Part shown: in pieces, positions 16,617-24,863 of the stretch | Layout of the letters: every line of letters begins with the position of its first letter | Numbering within the stretch: position 1 is the stretch's first letter | Source: an uncultured Duganella sp. | GTDB lineage: Bacteria; Pseudomonadota; Gammaproteobacteria; Burkholderiales; Burkholderiaceae | Direction: 5' to 3' | Assembly (NCBI GenBank): GCA_946482635.1 | Contig: CAMLSG010000012.1 | Span: forward strand, 1-46,174 | Length of the DNA stretch: 46,174 nucleotides | Translations under genes and position numbers: made by a program | The notes under the pieces: model-generated | Database searches by the model: none | Told to the model about the DNA's origin: nothing | The model's input: the letters and a program-made list of their open reading frames with translations, nothing else

Positions 16617-16832
16617 ATGTCGTTGAAGTTCAATGTATTCGGCACGCGCATCCATATCGAGCGCCAGGGCGGCCAGTGGGCGGCTTTCTATCCGGGTTCG
16701 GACGGCAAGCGCCGCGCGGCCGATTTCGTCATTCCGCACGACGTCGAGGAGGCCGACCTGGCGCTGTACCTCGGCGATCTTTTCCATGAAGAGGCGCGGC
16801 CTGCCTATCCTGAAGTCATCAGGGTAGCGTAA
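16617..16832 (+). CDS. Conserved small protein of unknown function (71 residues)
   Basis: Begins on the base after the cho stop codon, so it is translationally coupled to cho. The product MSLKFNVFGTRIHIERQGGQ... has WAAFYPGSDGKRRAADFVIP and an acidic C-terminus (DVEEADLALYLGDLFHEEAR). It has no membrane segment or known motif. It resembles small beta-rich uncharacterised proteins found in Burkholderiales. A link to Cho-dependent repair is only suggested by position. Its 3' end overlaps the convergent phzF gene by 14 bases. Confidence 0.72.
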   Translation: MSLKFNVFGTRIHIERQGGQWAAFYPGSDGKRRAADFVIPHDVEEADLALYLGDLFHEEARPAYPEVIRVA

Positions 16833-17700
16833 TTGTTCCGTCAACACAGGTGATGGCGTTGCCGCCGACGCGGATGACCTCATCGCCAATTGACAGCTTC
16901 AATATTCCTGCGCGTCCGACACGCGCGCCTTGCGACGCAAGGAATTCACGGCCGAAGGCGTCTGCCTGGCCGGTGTGACGCAGGTAGGCGGCCAAGCTTC
17001 CATTGCCGCTACCGCAAACAGGATCTTCGTTGACGCCATGTGCAGGCGCGAAGGCGCGCACTTCGATCTGTGCCGCAGCCCCCGCCGCGTGTGGGCCGAA
17101 GATCACCACGCCAGTGTGGCGGCCCTTGGTGTCTTGCACCTTCATCCGCGCAAAATCAGGAGCGCATGCCAGCACGGCTTCTGCGCTTGGCAATTGCGCG
17201 ATCACCCAGCGCGCGCCAACATCGACCAGGTGCGGCGAGGCGCCTGGCGCCAGCGGCGTGTTGAGGATGGCAAGGAGTTCGTCAGCCTGCCCGCCATCGA
17301 GCGCAGTACAGGTCGGGGTGGGGAGGTCAAACGCGATCCATTTGGCGCCGTCCGGGGCGTTTTCGACCGTCAAGCGGACCTGCCCGGCGGCGCATTGCTG
17401 GACCAGCGCGCCATCGAGGGCAGTCACCATGCCGGCCTCCAACAAGGCGTACGCTGTGCCGATGGTTGGATGACCCGCGAACGGCAGTTCACCACCGGGC
17501 GTGAAAATTCGCACGCGGTAGTCGGCGCTGCTGGCCGTCACAGGGAGCACAAAGGTGGTTTCGGACAGGTTGGTCCAATTCGCGATTTGCTGCATCTGCG
17601 CCGTGGACAGGCCAGTGGCGTCAAGCACGACAGCAACCGGGTTGCCCTTGAAGGGCGCGCTCGTGAAGACGTCAACAGTTTTGAGGGGAACGGTTCTCAT
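16819..17700 (-). CDS. PhzF-family isomerase/epimerase-like protein
   Basis: 293 residues with the two-lobed diaminopimelate epimerase-like fold. Hallmarks: DVFTSAPFKGNPVAVVLDA at the N-terminus, the conserved catalytic Glu47 in NLSETTFVLP, GELPFAGHPTIGTAYALLE, and EDPVCGSGNGSLAAYLRHTG in the C-terminal lobe. PhzF proper isomerises a phenazine precursor, but no phenazine genes are present. Like most members of this family it probably acts on another small metabolite. A perfect 15-bp palindrome lies 59-73 bases upstream of the start. Confidence 0.9.
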   Translation of the reverse strand: MRTVPLKTVDVFTSAPFKGNPVAVVLDATGLSTAQMQQIANWTNLSETTFVLPVTASSADYRVRIFTPGGELPFAGHPTIGTAYALLEAGMVTALDGALVQQCAAGQVRLTVENAPDGAKWIAFDLPTPTCTALDGGQADELLAILNTPLAPGASPHLVDVGARWVIAQLPSAEAVLACAPDFARMKVQDTKGRHTGVVIFGPHAAGAAAQIEVRAFAPAHGVNEDPVCGSGNGSLAAYLRHTGQADAFGREFLASQGARVGRAGILKLSIGDEVIRVGGNAITCVDGTITLP

Positions 17701-17758
17701 GGCCTCAAGTGTATTTGCCGCTTACCGCGGGCTAAAGCGACACTTGTGCAATCCTGGG

Positions 17759-17773
17759 CCAGTACTGTACTGG
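17759..17773. promoter_or_regulatory. 15-bp palindrome CCAGTAC-T-GTACTGG
   Basis: A perfect inverted repeat with 7-base arms and one central base, located 59-73 bases upstream of the phzF start and just downstream of the cydX stop. The position fits an operator for phzF. It is too short and has no T-run, so a terminator is unlikely. Confidence 0.42.
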
Positions 17774-17784
17774 TCCTGTGACCA

Positions 17785-17937
17785 TCACACATCGGCGTCG
17801 CGTGCGGACTCGAAGCGGGCGCGTGTCTGTTCTTCGTTGCGTTCGCCGAAAGCGTAGTTCGCCTCCAGCCACATCACATTGATGATCGCGGCGAAGACGG
17901 CGACGCAGATGCCGAGGATCCAGGTGAAATACCACAT
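17785..17937 (-). CDS. cydX: Cytochrome bd oxidase small subunit CydX
   Basis: A 50-residue single-helix membrane protein that stabilises the haem pocket of cytochrome bd oxidase. Translation of the minus strand from the ATG at 17937 gives MWYFTWILGICVAVFAAIIN, then VMWLEANYAFGERNEEQTRA and a short tail. The MWYF-W-LG start and the WLE after the helix are diagnostic of CydX/YbgT. It starts 12 bases after the cydB stop, with AAAGGA as ribosome-binding site, and is the last gene of the operon. It is short enough to be missed by length-filtered gene calling. Confidence 0.93.
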   Translation of the reverse strand: MWYFTWILGICVAVFAAIINVMWLEANYAFGERNEEQTRARFESARDADV

Positions 17938-17949
17938 GACTGATTCCTT

Positions 17950-19092
17950 TCAATAAGCGGTGTGTTCGTTTTCGTGGATATGAGCGCTGGTGACCTTGCC
18001 GCGCACCACGCGGTATACCCAGCTTGTGTACATCACGATAATCGGCAACATGATCACGACCACCCAGAACATCACGGCCAGCGTCTTGTGGCTAGAGGTG
18101 GCGTCCCACGCGGTCAGGCTGTGCGACGGCAGCAGCGAAGAAGGCAGCACGAAGGGAAACATGGCGCCACCGGCCGTCAGAAGGATCCCTGTCACGCTCA
18201 TGCCGCTGGCGAGGAAGGCTGCAACCGTGCGACGTGCGGCGCTGAGCACGATCACCAGCACGGCGCCGAGGAATGCTGCGGCAGGGAAGGCCAGCGTTAT
18301 TGGCCAGCGCGAGTAGTTGTCCATCCAGGCGCCGGCGGCAACGACCACAGTTTTTGCCGGTGGCATGAAGGCGGTACCGGCATCGGGCATGGCGGTGATG
18401 CGGTAGCCTGGCAGGGATGTGGCGACCCAAGCCCCGGCAGCGGCGAACAACACGATTGTCAGCGCGGCGGCGACCATCGCCATGCGGCGTGCGCGGTCGG
18501 CGATGACGCCTTCCGTCTTCTGGTGCAGGAAGGTTGCGCCGTGCATGGCCAGCATGGCAACAGCCAGCACGCCAGACAGTAGGCCGAATGGATTGAGCAA
18601 CTGGACGAAATTGCCCGTGTATTCAAGCCGCAGCAAGTCGTCGTAGCGGAACGGCAGGCCTTGCAGCACATTGCCCATGCCGACGCCGAAGATCAGCGGA
18701 GGCACGAAGCCGCCGATGAACAGGCCCCAGTCCCAGGCATTGCGCCAGCGCGGATCGGCAACCTTGCTGCGGTAGTCGAAGCCTACAGGCCGGAAGAACA
18801 GGGCAAACAGGGCCACGATCAGAGCGATGTACAGGCCGGAAAACGCGGCGGCATATACCAGCGGCCAGGCCGCGAACAGGGTACCGCCGGCGGCAATGAA
18901 CCAGGTCTGGTTGCCTTCCCAGGTCGGGCCAATGGTGTTGATGATGACGCGCCGTTCGGTGTCGTCCTTGCCAAGGAATGGCAGGGACATGCCGACGCCG
19001 AAGTCAAAGCCGTCGGTCAGTGCAAAACCGAGCAGCAGCACGGCGACGAAACACCACCAGATCACTTTATAGGTTTCGTAATCGAAGATCAT
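17950..19092 (-). CDS. cydB: Cytochrome bd ubiquinol oxidase subunit II
   Basis: Integral membrane subunit (380 residues, about 8-9 helices) of the high-affinity quinol oxidase, holding the partner fold of CydA. Recognisable segments: [60 protein letters not shown] and [15 protein letters not shown]. The start at 19092 shares ATGA with the cydA stop, so translation is coupled; an upstream ATG at 19107 lies inside cydA and gives no extra homology. cydX follows after 12 bases. Confidence 0.95.
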   Translation of the reverse strand: MIFDYETYKVIWWCFVAVLLLGFALTDGFDFGVGMSLPFLGKDDTERRVIINTIGPTWEGNQTWFIAAGGTLFAAWPLVYAAAFSGLYIALIVALFALFFRPVGFDYRSKVADPRWRNAWDWGLFIGGFVPPLIFGVGMGNVLQGLPFRYDDLLRLEYTGNFVQLLNPFGLLSGVLAVAMLAMHGATFLHQKTEGVIADRARRMAMVAAALTIVLFAAAGAWVATSLPGYRITAMPDAGTAFMPPAKTVVVAAGAWMDNYSRWPITLAFPAAAFLGAVLVIVLSAARRTVAAFLASGMSVTGILLTAGGAMFPFVLPSSLLPSHSLTAWDATSSHKTLAVMFWVVVIMLPIIVMYTSWVYRVVRGKVTSAHIHENEHTAY

Positions 19093-20645
19093 GATTGCTG
19101 CTCCCAATGGTATTTTCCGGTATGCAGGGCGCTTGGGCCGAGGCGGGCGTACTTGAACATCAGCTTCATTTCAATCACCAGCAGCACCGTATAGAACAGG
19201 GCAAAACCGGCCAGGCTGAAATACAGGTTGGATGGCTGGACGTTGGAGGCGGACAGGTGGGTCGGCAGGATGCCCGCAATTGTCCAGGGCTGGCGGCCGT
19301 ATTCCGCCACGATCCAGCCCAACTCCGCAGCAATCCACGGCAGCGGAATCGCAAACACGGCCAGTTTGAGCAGCCAGCGCTGCGGCGCCAGGCGCTGGCG
19401 GATCAGGAAGTAGAACGAGGCGCTGAAGATGAACAGGAATAGAATCCCCAGGCCGACCATGCCGCGGAAAGCCCAGAAAAGTGGGGCCACTTTGGGAATG
19501 GTGTCGTCTACCGCCATCCTGACCTGCGCATCGGTTGCGTCGACAACGTTCGGCGTGTATTTTTTCAGCAGCAGTCCGTAGCCCAGGTCTTCCTGCAGCG
19601 CCTTGAAGGTGGCCAGCGACTCAGGCGATTTGTCGCCGGACTTGATGCGCGTCAGCGCGGCGTAGGCCTTCATGCCGTTGCGAATGCGGACTTCATGGTG
19701 CGCCTTCAGGTCCGAAATACCGGTGACCGGCTTGTCGACCGAACGCGTCGCAATGAGGCCCATGACGTATGGAATCTTGATGGCGTAATCGGTACGCTGC
19801 TGTTCGTCGTTGGGCAGGCCGAATACAGTGATGCCGGCAGGGGCAGGTTCCGTATGCCATTCGGCTTCGATGGCGGCCAGCTTGACCTTGTTCACTTCAC
19901 CCACCGTGTAGCCGGATTCGTCGCCCAGCACGATCACGGACAGGGTCGACGCCAGGCCAAAGCCGGCGGCAATTGCGAACGAGCGCAAGGCAAAGGCTAC
20001 GTCGCGTGCTTTCAGCAAGTACCACGCCGAAACGCCAAGCACGAACATCGAGGCTGTCACATAGCCCGCGGCGACGGTATGCACGAACTTCACTTGCGCC
20101 ACCGGGTTGAAGATCACGTCGGCAATGCTGGTCAGTTCCATGCGCATGGTTTCGACATTGAACTCCGCGCCGACCGGGTGGTTCATCCAGCCGTTGGCGA
20201 TGAGGATCCACAGCGCCGACAGGCTCGAACCCAGCGCCACCAGGAAGGTAACGAACAAATGCTGGCGCTTAGACAGCTTGCTCCAGCCGAAGAAGAACAG
20301 GCCGACGAAGGTCGATTCGAGGAAGAAGGCCATCATGCCTTCAATCGCCAGCGGCGTGCCGAAGATGTCGCCCACGTAGTGCGAGTAATAGGCCCAGTTG
20401 GTGCCGAACTGGAACTCCAGCGTGATGCCGGTGGTGACGCCCATGGCGAAGTTAATGCCGAACAGCTTGCCCCAGAATTTGGTCATGTCGCGATAGATTT
20501 CGCGGCCGGTCATCACATAGACCGACTCCATGATGACCAGGATCCAGGACAACCCCAGCGTCAGTGGAACAAACAGGAAATGGTATAAGGCCGTGAGCCC
20601 GAACTGCAGCCGGGACAGGGCAACAACTTCATCGACGGGTGCCAT
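19089..20645 (-). CDS. cydA: Cytochrome bd ubiquinol oxidase subunit I
   Basis: Haem-bearing subunit of the proton-motive, low-oxygen quinol oxidase in the inner membrane. 518 residues, close to E. coli CydA (522). It starts [20 protein letters not shown] with the conserved haem-ligand His in [11 protein letters not shown]. The Q-loop region is long ([20 protein letters not shown] through [20 protein letters not shown]), and the conserved [15 protein letters not shown] motif is present. Two adjacent ATGs exist (20648, 20645); AAAGGTGA sits at a better distance from the second. The start overlaps the end of cydP by 17 bases. Confidence 0.95.
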   Translation of the reverse strand: MAPVDEVVALSRLQFGLTALYHFLFVPLTLGLSWILVIMESVYVMTGREIYRDMTKFWGKLFGINFAMGVTTGITLEFQFGTNWAYYSHYVGDIFGTPLAIEGMMAFFLESTFVGLFFFGWSKLSKRQHLFVTFLVALGSSLSALWILIANGWMNHPVGAEFNVETMRMELTSIADVIFNPVAQVKFVHTVAAGYVTASMFVLGVSAWYLLKARDVAFALRSFAIAAGFGLASTLSVIVLGDESGYTVGEVNKVKLAAIEAEWHTEPAPAGITVFGLPNDEQQRTDYAIKIPYVMGLIATRSVDKPVTGISDLKAHHEVRIRNGMKAYAALTRIKSGDKSPESLATFKALQEDLGYGLLLKKYTPNVVDATDAQVRMAVDDTIPKVAPLFWAFRGMVGLGILFLFIFSASFYFLIRQRLAPQRWLLKLAVFAIPLPWIAAELGWIVAEYGRQPWTIAGILPTHLSASNVQPSNLYFSLAGFALFYTVLLVIEMKLMFKYARLGPSALHTGKYHWEQQS

Positions 20646-20838
20646 CATTCACCTTTTCGGTCAGGGTTGGCGCGGGCGTTGCCAAGAGGTGATTCTCCAC
20701 CTGCTCGGTCGGCAGCCGCATTTTCTTGGTTTGGGGATGCGAGAAGAAGGCGTACCACAGGCCATACAGCAGCAAGGCCTTCACGGCCAGCGCGAGCGTG
20801 ATCGTCAGTGCCAGGCTGCGGCGGCCGGGGGGCTTCAT
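20629..20838 (-). CDS. cydP: Cytochrome oxidase small accessory subunit CydP
   Basis: A 69-residue protein starting MKPPGRRSLALTITLALAVK, with a single membrane helix (about 9-30) followed by the motif LWYAFFSHPQTKKMRLP. Small proteins of this pattern, encoded immediately before cydA in beta- and gammaproteobacteria, are classed as CydP. Its ATG overlaps the regulator stop (ATGA) and its 3' end overlaps cydA, so five genes form one translationally coupled operon. The function is presumably assembly or stability of the oxidase, by association. Confidence 0.85.
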   Translation of the reverse strand: MKPPGRRSLALTITLALAVKALLLYGLWYAFFSHPQTKKMRLPTEQVENHLLATPAPTLTEKVNDGTRR

Positions 20839-21419
20839 TTGCTGTCCTCTTCCGCCTCGCTGCGGCTGGAGCGGAATTTGCCGCGCACCACATCGCCGAC
20901 ATCGAGCAGCTTCTTGACGGTGGAGCCCATTTTCATCAGCGAAGCCAGGGTATCTGGTGAAAGGCGTTGCACGTCGTCGAACCAGGAGCTGGAAAGCTCG
21001 ATCAGTTCATACATTTCACGCATGCGTTCCTGGGCGTAGCGGTCTTCCGCGGTGGAAGCGGATTCCAGCATGGCGTCGCGCAGCATCGACAGGGTCGGTT
21101 CAACTTCGCGGCGGCGCCGTTCTTCCAGCAGGGCCTTGAAGATGTCCCACACGTCTTTCGGCGGTTCGAAGTACTCGCGGCGGTCGTTCGGCTGGTGCAG
21201 CAGCTTGACCAGGCGCCAGGACTGCAGCTCCTTCAGGCCCATGGAGACATTGGAGCGCGAAAACTCCAGGTGTTCGGCGATTTCGTCGGCGTTCAGCGGG
21301 CGGTTGCTGACGTAGAGCAGGGCATAGATTTGCCCGACGGTGCGGTTGATCCCCCAGCGGCTGCCCATTTCGCCAAAGTGGAGGATGAATTTCTGCGCGA
21401 GCGGGCTCAGGTTTACCAT
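20835..21419 (-). CDS. GbsR/MarR-family transcriptional regulator of the cyd operon
   Basis: 194 residues. The winged helix-turn-helix is visible as GQIYALLYVSNRPLNADEIA, then HLEFSRSNVSMGLKELQSWR and the wing HQPNDRREYFEPP. It is preceded by the GbsR-type start SPLAQKFILHFGEMGSRWGI. The C-terminus is a long helical, charged extension (EERRRREVEPTLSMLRDAML). It is the first gene of the operon with cydP, cydA, cydB and cydX, so it very likely controls oxidase expression and its own. Overlapping inverted repeats just upstream are the likely operator. The inducer is unknown. Confidence 0.88.
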   Translation of the reverse strand: MVNLSPLAQKFILHFGEMGSRWGINRTVGQIYALLYVSNRPLNADEIAEHLEFSRSNVSMGLKELQSWRLVKLLHQPNDRREYFEPPKDVWDIFKALLEERRRREVEPTLSMLRDAMLESASTAEDRYAQERMREMYELIELSSSWFDDVQRLSPDTLASLMKMGSTVKKLLDVGDVVRGKFRSSRSEAEEDSK

Positions 21420-21441
21420 TTCTTGATCTACTTCCTTGAGT

Positions 21442-21485
21442 TTTTGAATTTTCAGGATTTCCTGAAATTATAGGACGATTCAAAA
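21442..21485 (-). promoter_or_regulatory. Overlapping inverted repeats and -10 box, cyd operon operator/promoter
   Basis: Outer arms TTTTGAAT (21442-21449) and ATTCAAAA (21478-21485) enclose a perfect inner repeat TTTCAGGA (21450-21457) / TCCTGAAA (21460-21467). A TATAAT on the minus strand lies at 21472-21467, so transcription of the regulator-cyd operon would start inside the inner repeat. This is the arrangement expected for autorepression by the adjacent GbsR/MarR protein. Confidence 0.6.
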
Positions 21486-21491
21486 AATTTT

Positions 21492-21517
21492 GCGCTGTAT
21501 AATCGTGTATATTGCGC
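21492..21517 (+). promoter_or_regulatory. Probable ModE operator overlapping the modA -10 box
   Basis: A 26-bp imperfect palindrome with matching outer GCGC arms (21492-21495, 21514-21517) and inner TATA blocks (21498-21501, 21508-21511) around a central CG. The TATA-spacer-TATA dyad resembles the known ModE box. It covers the TATAAT (21498-21503) that would serve modA, so molybdate-loaded ModE, encoded as the last gene of this operon, would block transcription. Confidence 0.6.
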
Positions 21518-21535
21518 TTTTGGAAAGGAATGCTG

Positions 21536-22270
21536 ATGAAACGTATCACTGCTGTCTTGCTGTTATGCGCGGCCGGCGCTGCCTCTGCCGCAGATATCAC
21601 TGTATCCGCCGCAGCCAGTCTCAACAACGCTTTCCGTGAGGCAGCAGCAGCCTACGAGGCGGCGCACCCGGGTGACAAGGTCCTGCTGAACTTCGCAGCA
21701 TCCGATGCGCTGGTGGCACAGATTGCCAAGGGAGCGCCGGTGGACGTTTTTGCCTCCGCCGACCAGGAGGCCATGAACAAGGCGCAGCCGCACCTGGCGC
21801 CGGGCAGCCGCCGCGACTTCGCCAGCAACCGTCTTGTGGTGGCCGTACCGTTTGGCAGCAGGCTGGAACTGCGCACGCTGGCCGATTTGCGCCAGCCGGC
21901 GCTGCAGCGCCTGACCACCGGCAATCCGGCCAGCGTACCGGTGGGCCGCTACACCAAGAGTGCACTTGAAAAAATAGGGCTGTGGGGCGAACTGGAGCCG
22001 AAGTTCGTGTTCGGTACCAATGTGCGCCAGAGTCTCGATTACATCGCGCGTGGCGAGGTCGAGGCGGGGCTGGTGTACCAGACCGACGTCGCTTCGCAAG
22101 CGGAGAAGGTGCGTACCGCAATGGTGGTGCCGACCACGACGCCGATCACCTATCCGCTGGCCGTCATCAAAGACGCGCCAAATCCGGCGGGTGCGCGCGG
22201 TTTTGCGGAGTTCATCATGTCGGCCGGCGGCCAGGCCATCCTGGCGCGCCACGGCTTTGGAAAACCATAA
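21536..22270 (+). CDS. modA: Molybdate ABC transporter periplasmic binding protein
   Basis: 244-residue precursor of the periplasmic molybdate/tungstate receptor. It has a Sec signal MKRITAVLLLCAAGAASA, then the mature start ADITVSAAASLNNAFREAAA, typical of ModA, with the oxyanion-binding serines (AAASL, NFAASDALVAQI). Other family segments: GAPVDVFASADQEAMNKA and TTGNPASVPVGRYTKSALEK. The ATG at 21536 follows GGAAAGGA; an ATG at 21530 would spoil the signal length. First gene of modABCE, with 3 bases to modB. Confidence 0.94.
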   Translation: MKRITAVLLLCAAGAASAADITVSAAASLNNAFREAAAAYEAAHPGDKVLLNFAASDALVAQIAKGAPVDVFASADQEAMNKAQPHLAPGSRRDFASNRLVVAVPFGSRLELRTLADLRQPALQRLTTGNPASVPVGRYTKSALEKIGLWGELEPKFVFGTNVRQSLDYIARGEVEAGLVYQTDVASQAEKVRTAMVVPTTTPITYPLAVIKDAPNPAGARGFAEFIMSAGGQAILARHGFGKP

Positions 22271-22273
22271 GCA

Positions 22274-22948
22274 ATGGATGCTGCGCTGATCGCCCTTGGC
22301 CTGTCACTGAAGGTGGCGTCGTGGGCCACCTTGATTGACCTTGTTCTGGGCGTCGGCTTCGGCTACCTGCTGGCGCGCGGCCGCTTCCCCGGCCGCGATG
22401 TGCTGGATGCCTTGCTCACGCTGCCGATGGTGATGCCGCCGACGGTGCTTGGTTATTACCTCCTGGTGCTCATTGGACGCAATGGCCCGATCGGGCATTG
22501 GCTGCAGCAGCACTTTGGCATCAACCTGATTTTCACCTGGCAGGGTGCGGTCATCGCGGCAGCGGTAGTTTCTTTCCCGCTGGTGCTGAAAGGCGCGCGT
22601 TCGGCATTCGAAGCTGTTGACGTGCAGTTGGAGCAAGCAGCCCGCGTGCTGGGTGTGCCGCCGATTGGCGTGTTCCTGCGTGTCAGCTTGCCGCTGGCGT
22701 GGCGCGGCGTACTGGCCGGGACCTTGCTGGCCTTTGCGCGTTCGATGGGCGAGTTTGGCGCCACGCTGATGGTGGCGGGAAGCATTCCCGGCAAGACGCA
22801 AACGCTGTCGATTGCCGTCTATGAGGCGGTGCAGGCGGGGCAGGACGATACGGCCAACCTGCTGGTGATCATTACGTCGCTCACCTGCATCATCGTGCTG
22901 GTAGCTGCGAACCGGCTGGTGCCGAATCGCGCGCAGGGGGCGGTATGA
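22274..22948 (+). CDS. modB: Molybdate ABC transporter permease
   Basis: 224-residue inner-membrane permease with about five helices. The EAA loop that docks on the ATPase reads EQAARVLGVPPIGVFLRVSL, followed by PLAWRGVLAGTLLAFARSMG and EFGATLMVAGSIPGKTQTLS, a very typical ModB stretch. The length matches E. coli ModB (229). It lies 3 bases after modA and overlaps modC by ATGA. Confidence 0.94.
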   Translation: MDAALIALGLSLKVASWATLIDLVLGVGFGYLLARGRFPGRDVLDALLTLPMVMPPTVLGYYLLVLIGRNGPIGHWLQQHFGINLIFTWQGAVIAAAVVSFPLVLKGARSAFEAVDVQLEQAARVLGVPPIGVFLRVSLPLAWRGVLAGTLLAFARSMGEFGATLMVAGSIPGKTQTLSIAVYEAVQAGQDDTANLLVIITSLTCIIVLVAANRLVPNRAQGAV

Positions 22949-23625
22949 CGATCAGTGTGAACATTCGCAAGACCCTGCGTGCCGGGGCGCGCACTTTCCA
23001 GCTCGATGCGCAGTTCGAATCGGCAAGCAAGCGCGTGGTGATTTACGGCGCGTCGGGCGCAGGCAAGAGCCAGATGCTGAAGGCGATTGCCGGCTTGTCG
23101 CGTCCAGACGGCGGCGTCATTGAACTGGATGGGCAGAAGCTGTTTGACAGCAGCGCAGGCATTGACGTGCCGGCGCGCAAGCGGCGTGTCGGCTACCTGT
23201 TCCAGGACTACGCATTGTTCCCACACCTGAATGTGCGGCAGAACATCGGCTTCGGCCTGCAGCGCGGCTGGTTCAATCCAGCGCCACGCGGCGAACCGGA
23301 AGCAGTGCGCTACTGGCTGGAAGCTTTCGGCCTGGCCGAGGTGGCGCACCAGCGGCCTGGGGAATTGTCCGGAGGCCAGCGGCAGCGCGTGGCGCTGGCC
23401 CGTGCGCTGGTGGCGGATCCGAGTGCGTTGCTGCTTGACGAGCCATTCGCTGCGCTGGACCCGGCCCTGCGCGTGCGCATGCGAGCCGAACTCGATAGCC
23501 TGCAGCGTCGGCTCGATATCCCGATGCTGCTGATTACGCATGATCCCGACGATGCCGCCACTTTCGGCGGCCACGTCTTGACGATGGCGGACGGCCGCGT
23601 GGCCGGGGAGGGCAGCAATGGTTAA
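22945..23625 (+). CDS. modC: Molybdate ABC transporter ATPase, short form without TOBE domain
   Basis: 226-residue ATP-binding subunit. Walker A GASGAGKS (35-42), Q-loop YLFQDYALFPHLNVRQNIGF, signature ELSGGQRQRVALARAL, Walker B LLLDEPFAALD and switch His in LITHDPDD are all intact. E. coli ModC is about 350 residues, with a C-terminal molybdate-binding (Mop/TOBE) region; here the protein stops right after the nucleotide-binding domain. The stop overlaps the modE start by 8 bases, with no relic of a TOBE domain. The regulatory Mop modules of the operon are instead on ModE. Transport function should be intact. Confidence 0.92.
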   Translation: MTISVNIRKTLRAGARTFQLDAQFESASKRVVIYGASGAGKSQMLKAIAGLSRPDGGVIELDGQKLFDSSAGIDVPARKRRVGYLFQDYALFPHLNVRQNIGFGLQRGWFNPAPRGEPEAVRYWLEAFGLAEVAHQRPGELSGGQRQRVALARALVADPSALLLDEPFAALDPALRVRMRAELDSLQRRLDIPMLLITHDPDDAATFGGHVLTMADGRVAGEGSNG

Positions 23626-24418
23626 AGAGGTCGCACTGCAAGGCGAAGTGTGGATCACGCTCGATGGCAAGGACTTCGGCGGGCACCAGCGCGTCGAGCT
23701 GCTGGCCAGCATCGCAGAGCATGGTTCGATCACGCAAGGCGCGAAGGCAATCGGCATGAGCTACAAAGCCGCCTGGGATGCGATCGATGCGATGAACAAC
23801 CTGGCCGGCGAACCGCTGCTGGAGCGTTCCGCTGGCGGCAAGGGAGGCGGCGGCACGCGGCTGACGCATCGCGGCGCGCAACTGGTCGCGAACTTCCGCC
23901 GCATCGAGTACGAACACAATGTGTTCATGAAGCACCTGAGCCGCCAATCGCAAGGGTTGGCAGATGATTACCTCCTGTTGCAATCAATGAAAATGAAAAC
24001 GAGCGCACGCAATCAATTCTCGGGAACGGTGGTGAGCATCAAGCCTGGCGCGGTCAACGACGAAATCATCCTGCGCATTGTCGGAGGCCAGGAGATTGTT
24101 GCAATCATCACACACGAGAGCGCAGAAAGCCTGTGTTTGCAAGAAGGAACTGAAGCTTTCGCTTTAATTAAGGCTTCTTCGATCATCCTGGCAACCGGCG
24201 AAACCGGCAAACTGTCGGCGCGAAATCAGCTGCGCGGCACGGTATGCCGCGTCCAGCCTGGGGCCGTTAATTCCGAGGTGACCATCGCCTTGCCCGGCGG
24301 CGGCACCATCTCGGCCACCGTCACGCGCGACAGCGAGCAATCGATGGAGCTCGAAGTGGGCGTCGAAGCGACTGCCTTGTTCAAGGCATCGAGCGTGATC
24401 ATAGGTGTTCCGATATGA
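23618..24418 (+). CDS. modE: Molybdate-responsive regulator ModE
   Basis: A 266-residue one-component regulator. The N-terminal winged helix (about 1-115) reads RVELLASIAEHGSITQGAKA with MSYKAAWDAIDAMNNLAGEP, characteristic of ModE/LysR-like HTH. Two tandem Mop (TOBE) molybdate-binding modules follow: SARNQFSGTVVSIKPGAVND (about 128-195) and SARNQLRGTVCRVQPGAVNS (about 200-265). Molybdate binding to the di-Mop part triggers DNA binding and repression of mod genes. The gene overlaps modC by 8 bases, so it is autoregulated through the operator upstream of modA. Confidence 0.93.
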   Translation: MVKEVALQGEVWITLDGKDFGGHQRVELLASIAEHGSITQGAKAIGMSYKAAWDAIDAMNNLAGEPLLERSAGGKGGGGTRLTHRGAQLVANFRRIEYEHNVFMKHLSRQSQGLADDYLLLQSMKMKTSARNQFSGTVVSIKPGAVNDEIILRIVGGQEIVAIITHESAESLCLQEGTEAFALIKASSIILATGETGKLSARNQLRGTVCRVQPGAVNSEVTIALPGGGTISATVTRDSEQSMELEVGVEATALFKASSVIIGVPI

Positions 24419-24426
24419 ATTCCGTT

Positions 24427-24454
24427 TTGCAACATTATTAGGATTTGCTAAGCT
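24427..24454 (+). promoter_or_regulatory. Weak promoter candidate for the DUF805 operon
   Basis: TTGCAA (24427-24432) and TAAGCT (24449-24454) are 16 bases apart, between the modE stop and the DUF805 gene. The -35 is fair and the -10 poor. Included because the four genes downstream appear to be a separate unit from modABCE. Confidence 0.28.
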
Positions 24455-24496
24455 AGTCCACTTTTCGGGCCCGCCCCGTCCTTTGTGGGAAATGAG

Positions 24497-24859
24497 ATGG
24501 AACTGCTAGCAAAATATTTCCGATGCCAGGGGCGCATCAATCGCCGTACCTGGCTGACACGCATCATCGCACTTGCCCTGGTCTGCCTGGCCTTCGGCAT
24601 GCTCGCCAACGAAGTGCTGGGCGATCCCGGCGCCGCAGTGTTTGCGGCAGCATTCATGTGGGGCGCGCTGGCCGTGTCCACCCAGCGCCTGCACGATATC
24701 GGCCGCTCCGGCCCGAGTCTTCTTTTGCTGTTGATTCCTGTCCTGGGCCCACTCTGGGTACTGCTCCTGCTTTGCCGCCGCGGCGGGGAAGGCAAGAACC
24801 GTTACGGCGACGACCCGCTGTCGCGCCACGATTACCTGCAAGTGAACATCGCAAAGTAA
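24497..24859 (+). CDS. DUF805 family membrane protein
   Basis: About 120 residues. Typical DUF805 layout: RCQGRINRRTWLTRIIALAL (an RxxRxxxW-like start into helix 1), a second helix around AAVFAAAFMWGALAVSTQRL, then HDIGRSGPSLLLLLIPVLGP and LLLCRRGGEGKNRYGDDPLS, the usual C-terminal GxxGxNRYGxDP signature. It is an inner-membrane protein of unknown function. The ATG at 24497 is preferred over GTG at 24485, since family members begin just before the conserved Arg-rich segment. The FAD-oxidase/methyltransferase gene starts 4 bases after its stop. Confidence 0.82.
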   Translation: MELLAKYFRCQGRINRRTWLTRIIALALVCLAFGMLANEVLGDPGAAVFAAAFMWGALAVSTQRLHDIGRSGPSLLLLLIPVLGPLWVLLLLCRRGGEGKNRYGDDPLSRHDYLQVNIAK

Positions 24860-24863
24860 GACT

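Noticed and set aside
16819..17700. Phenazine biosynthesis
   Set aside because: PhzF-like proteins are common outside phenazine producers and no other phz gene is present.
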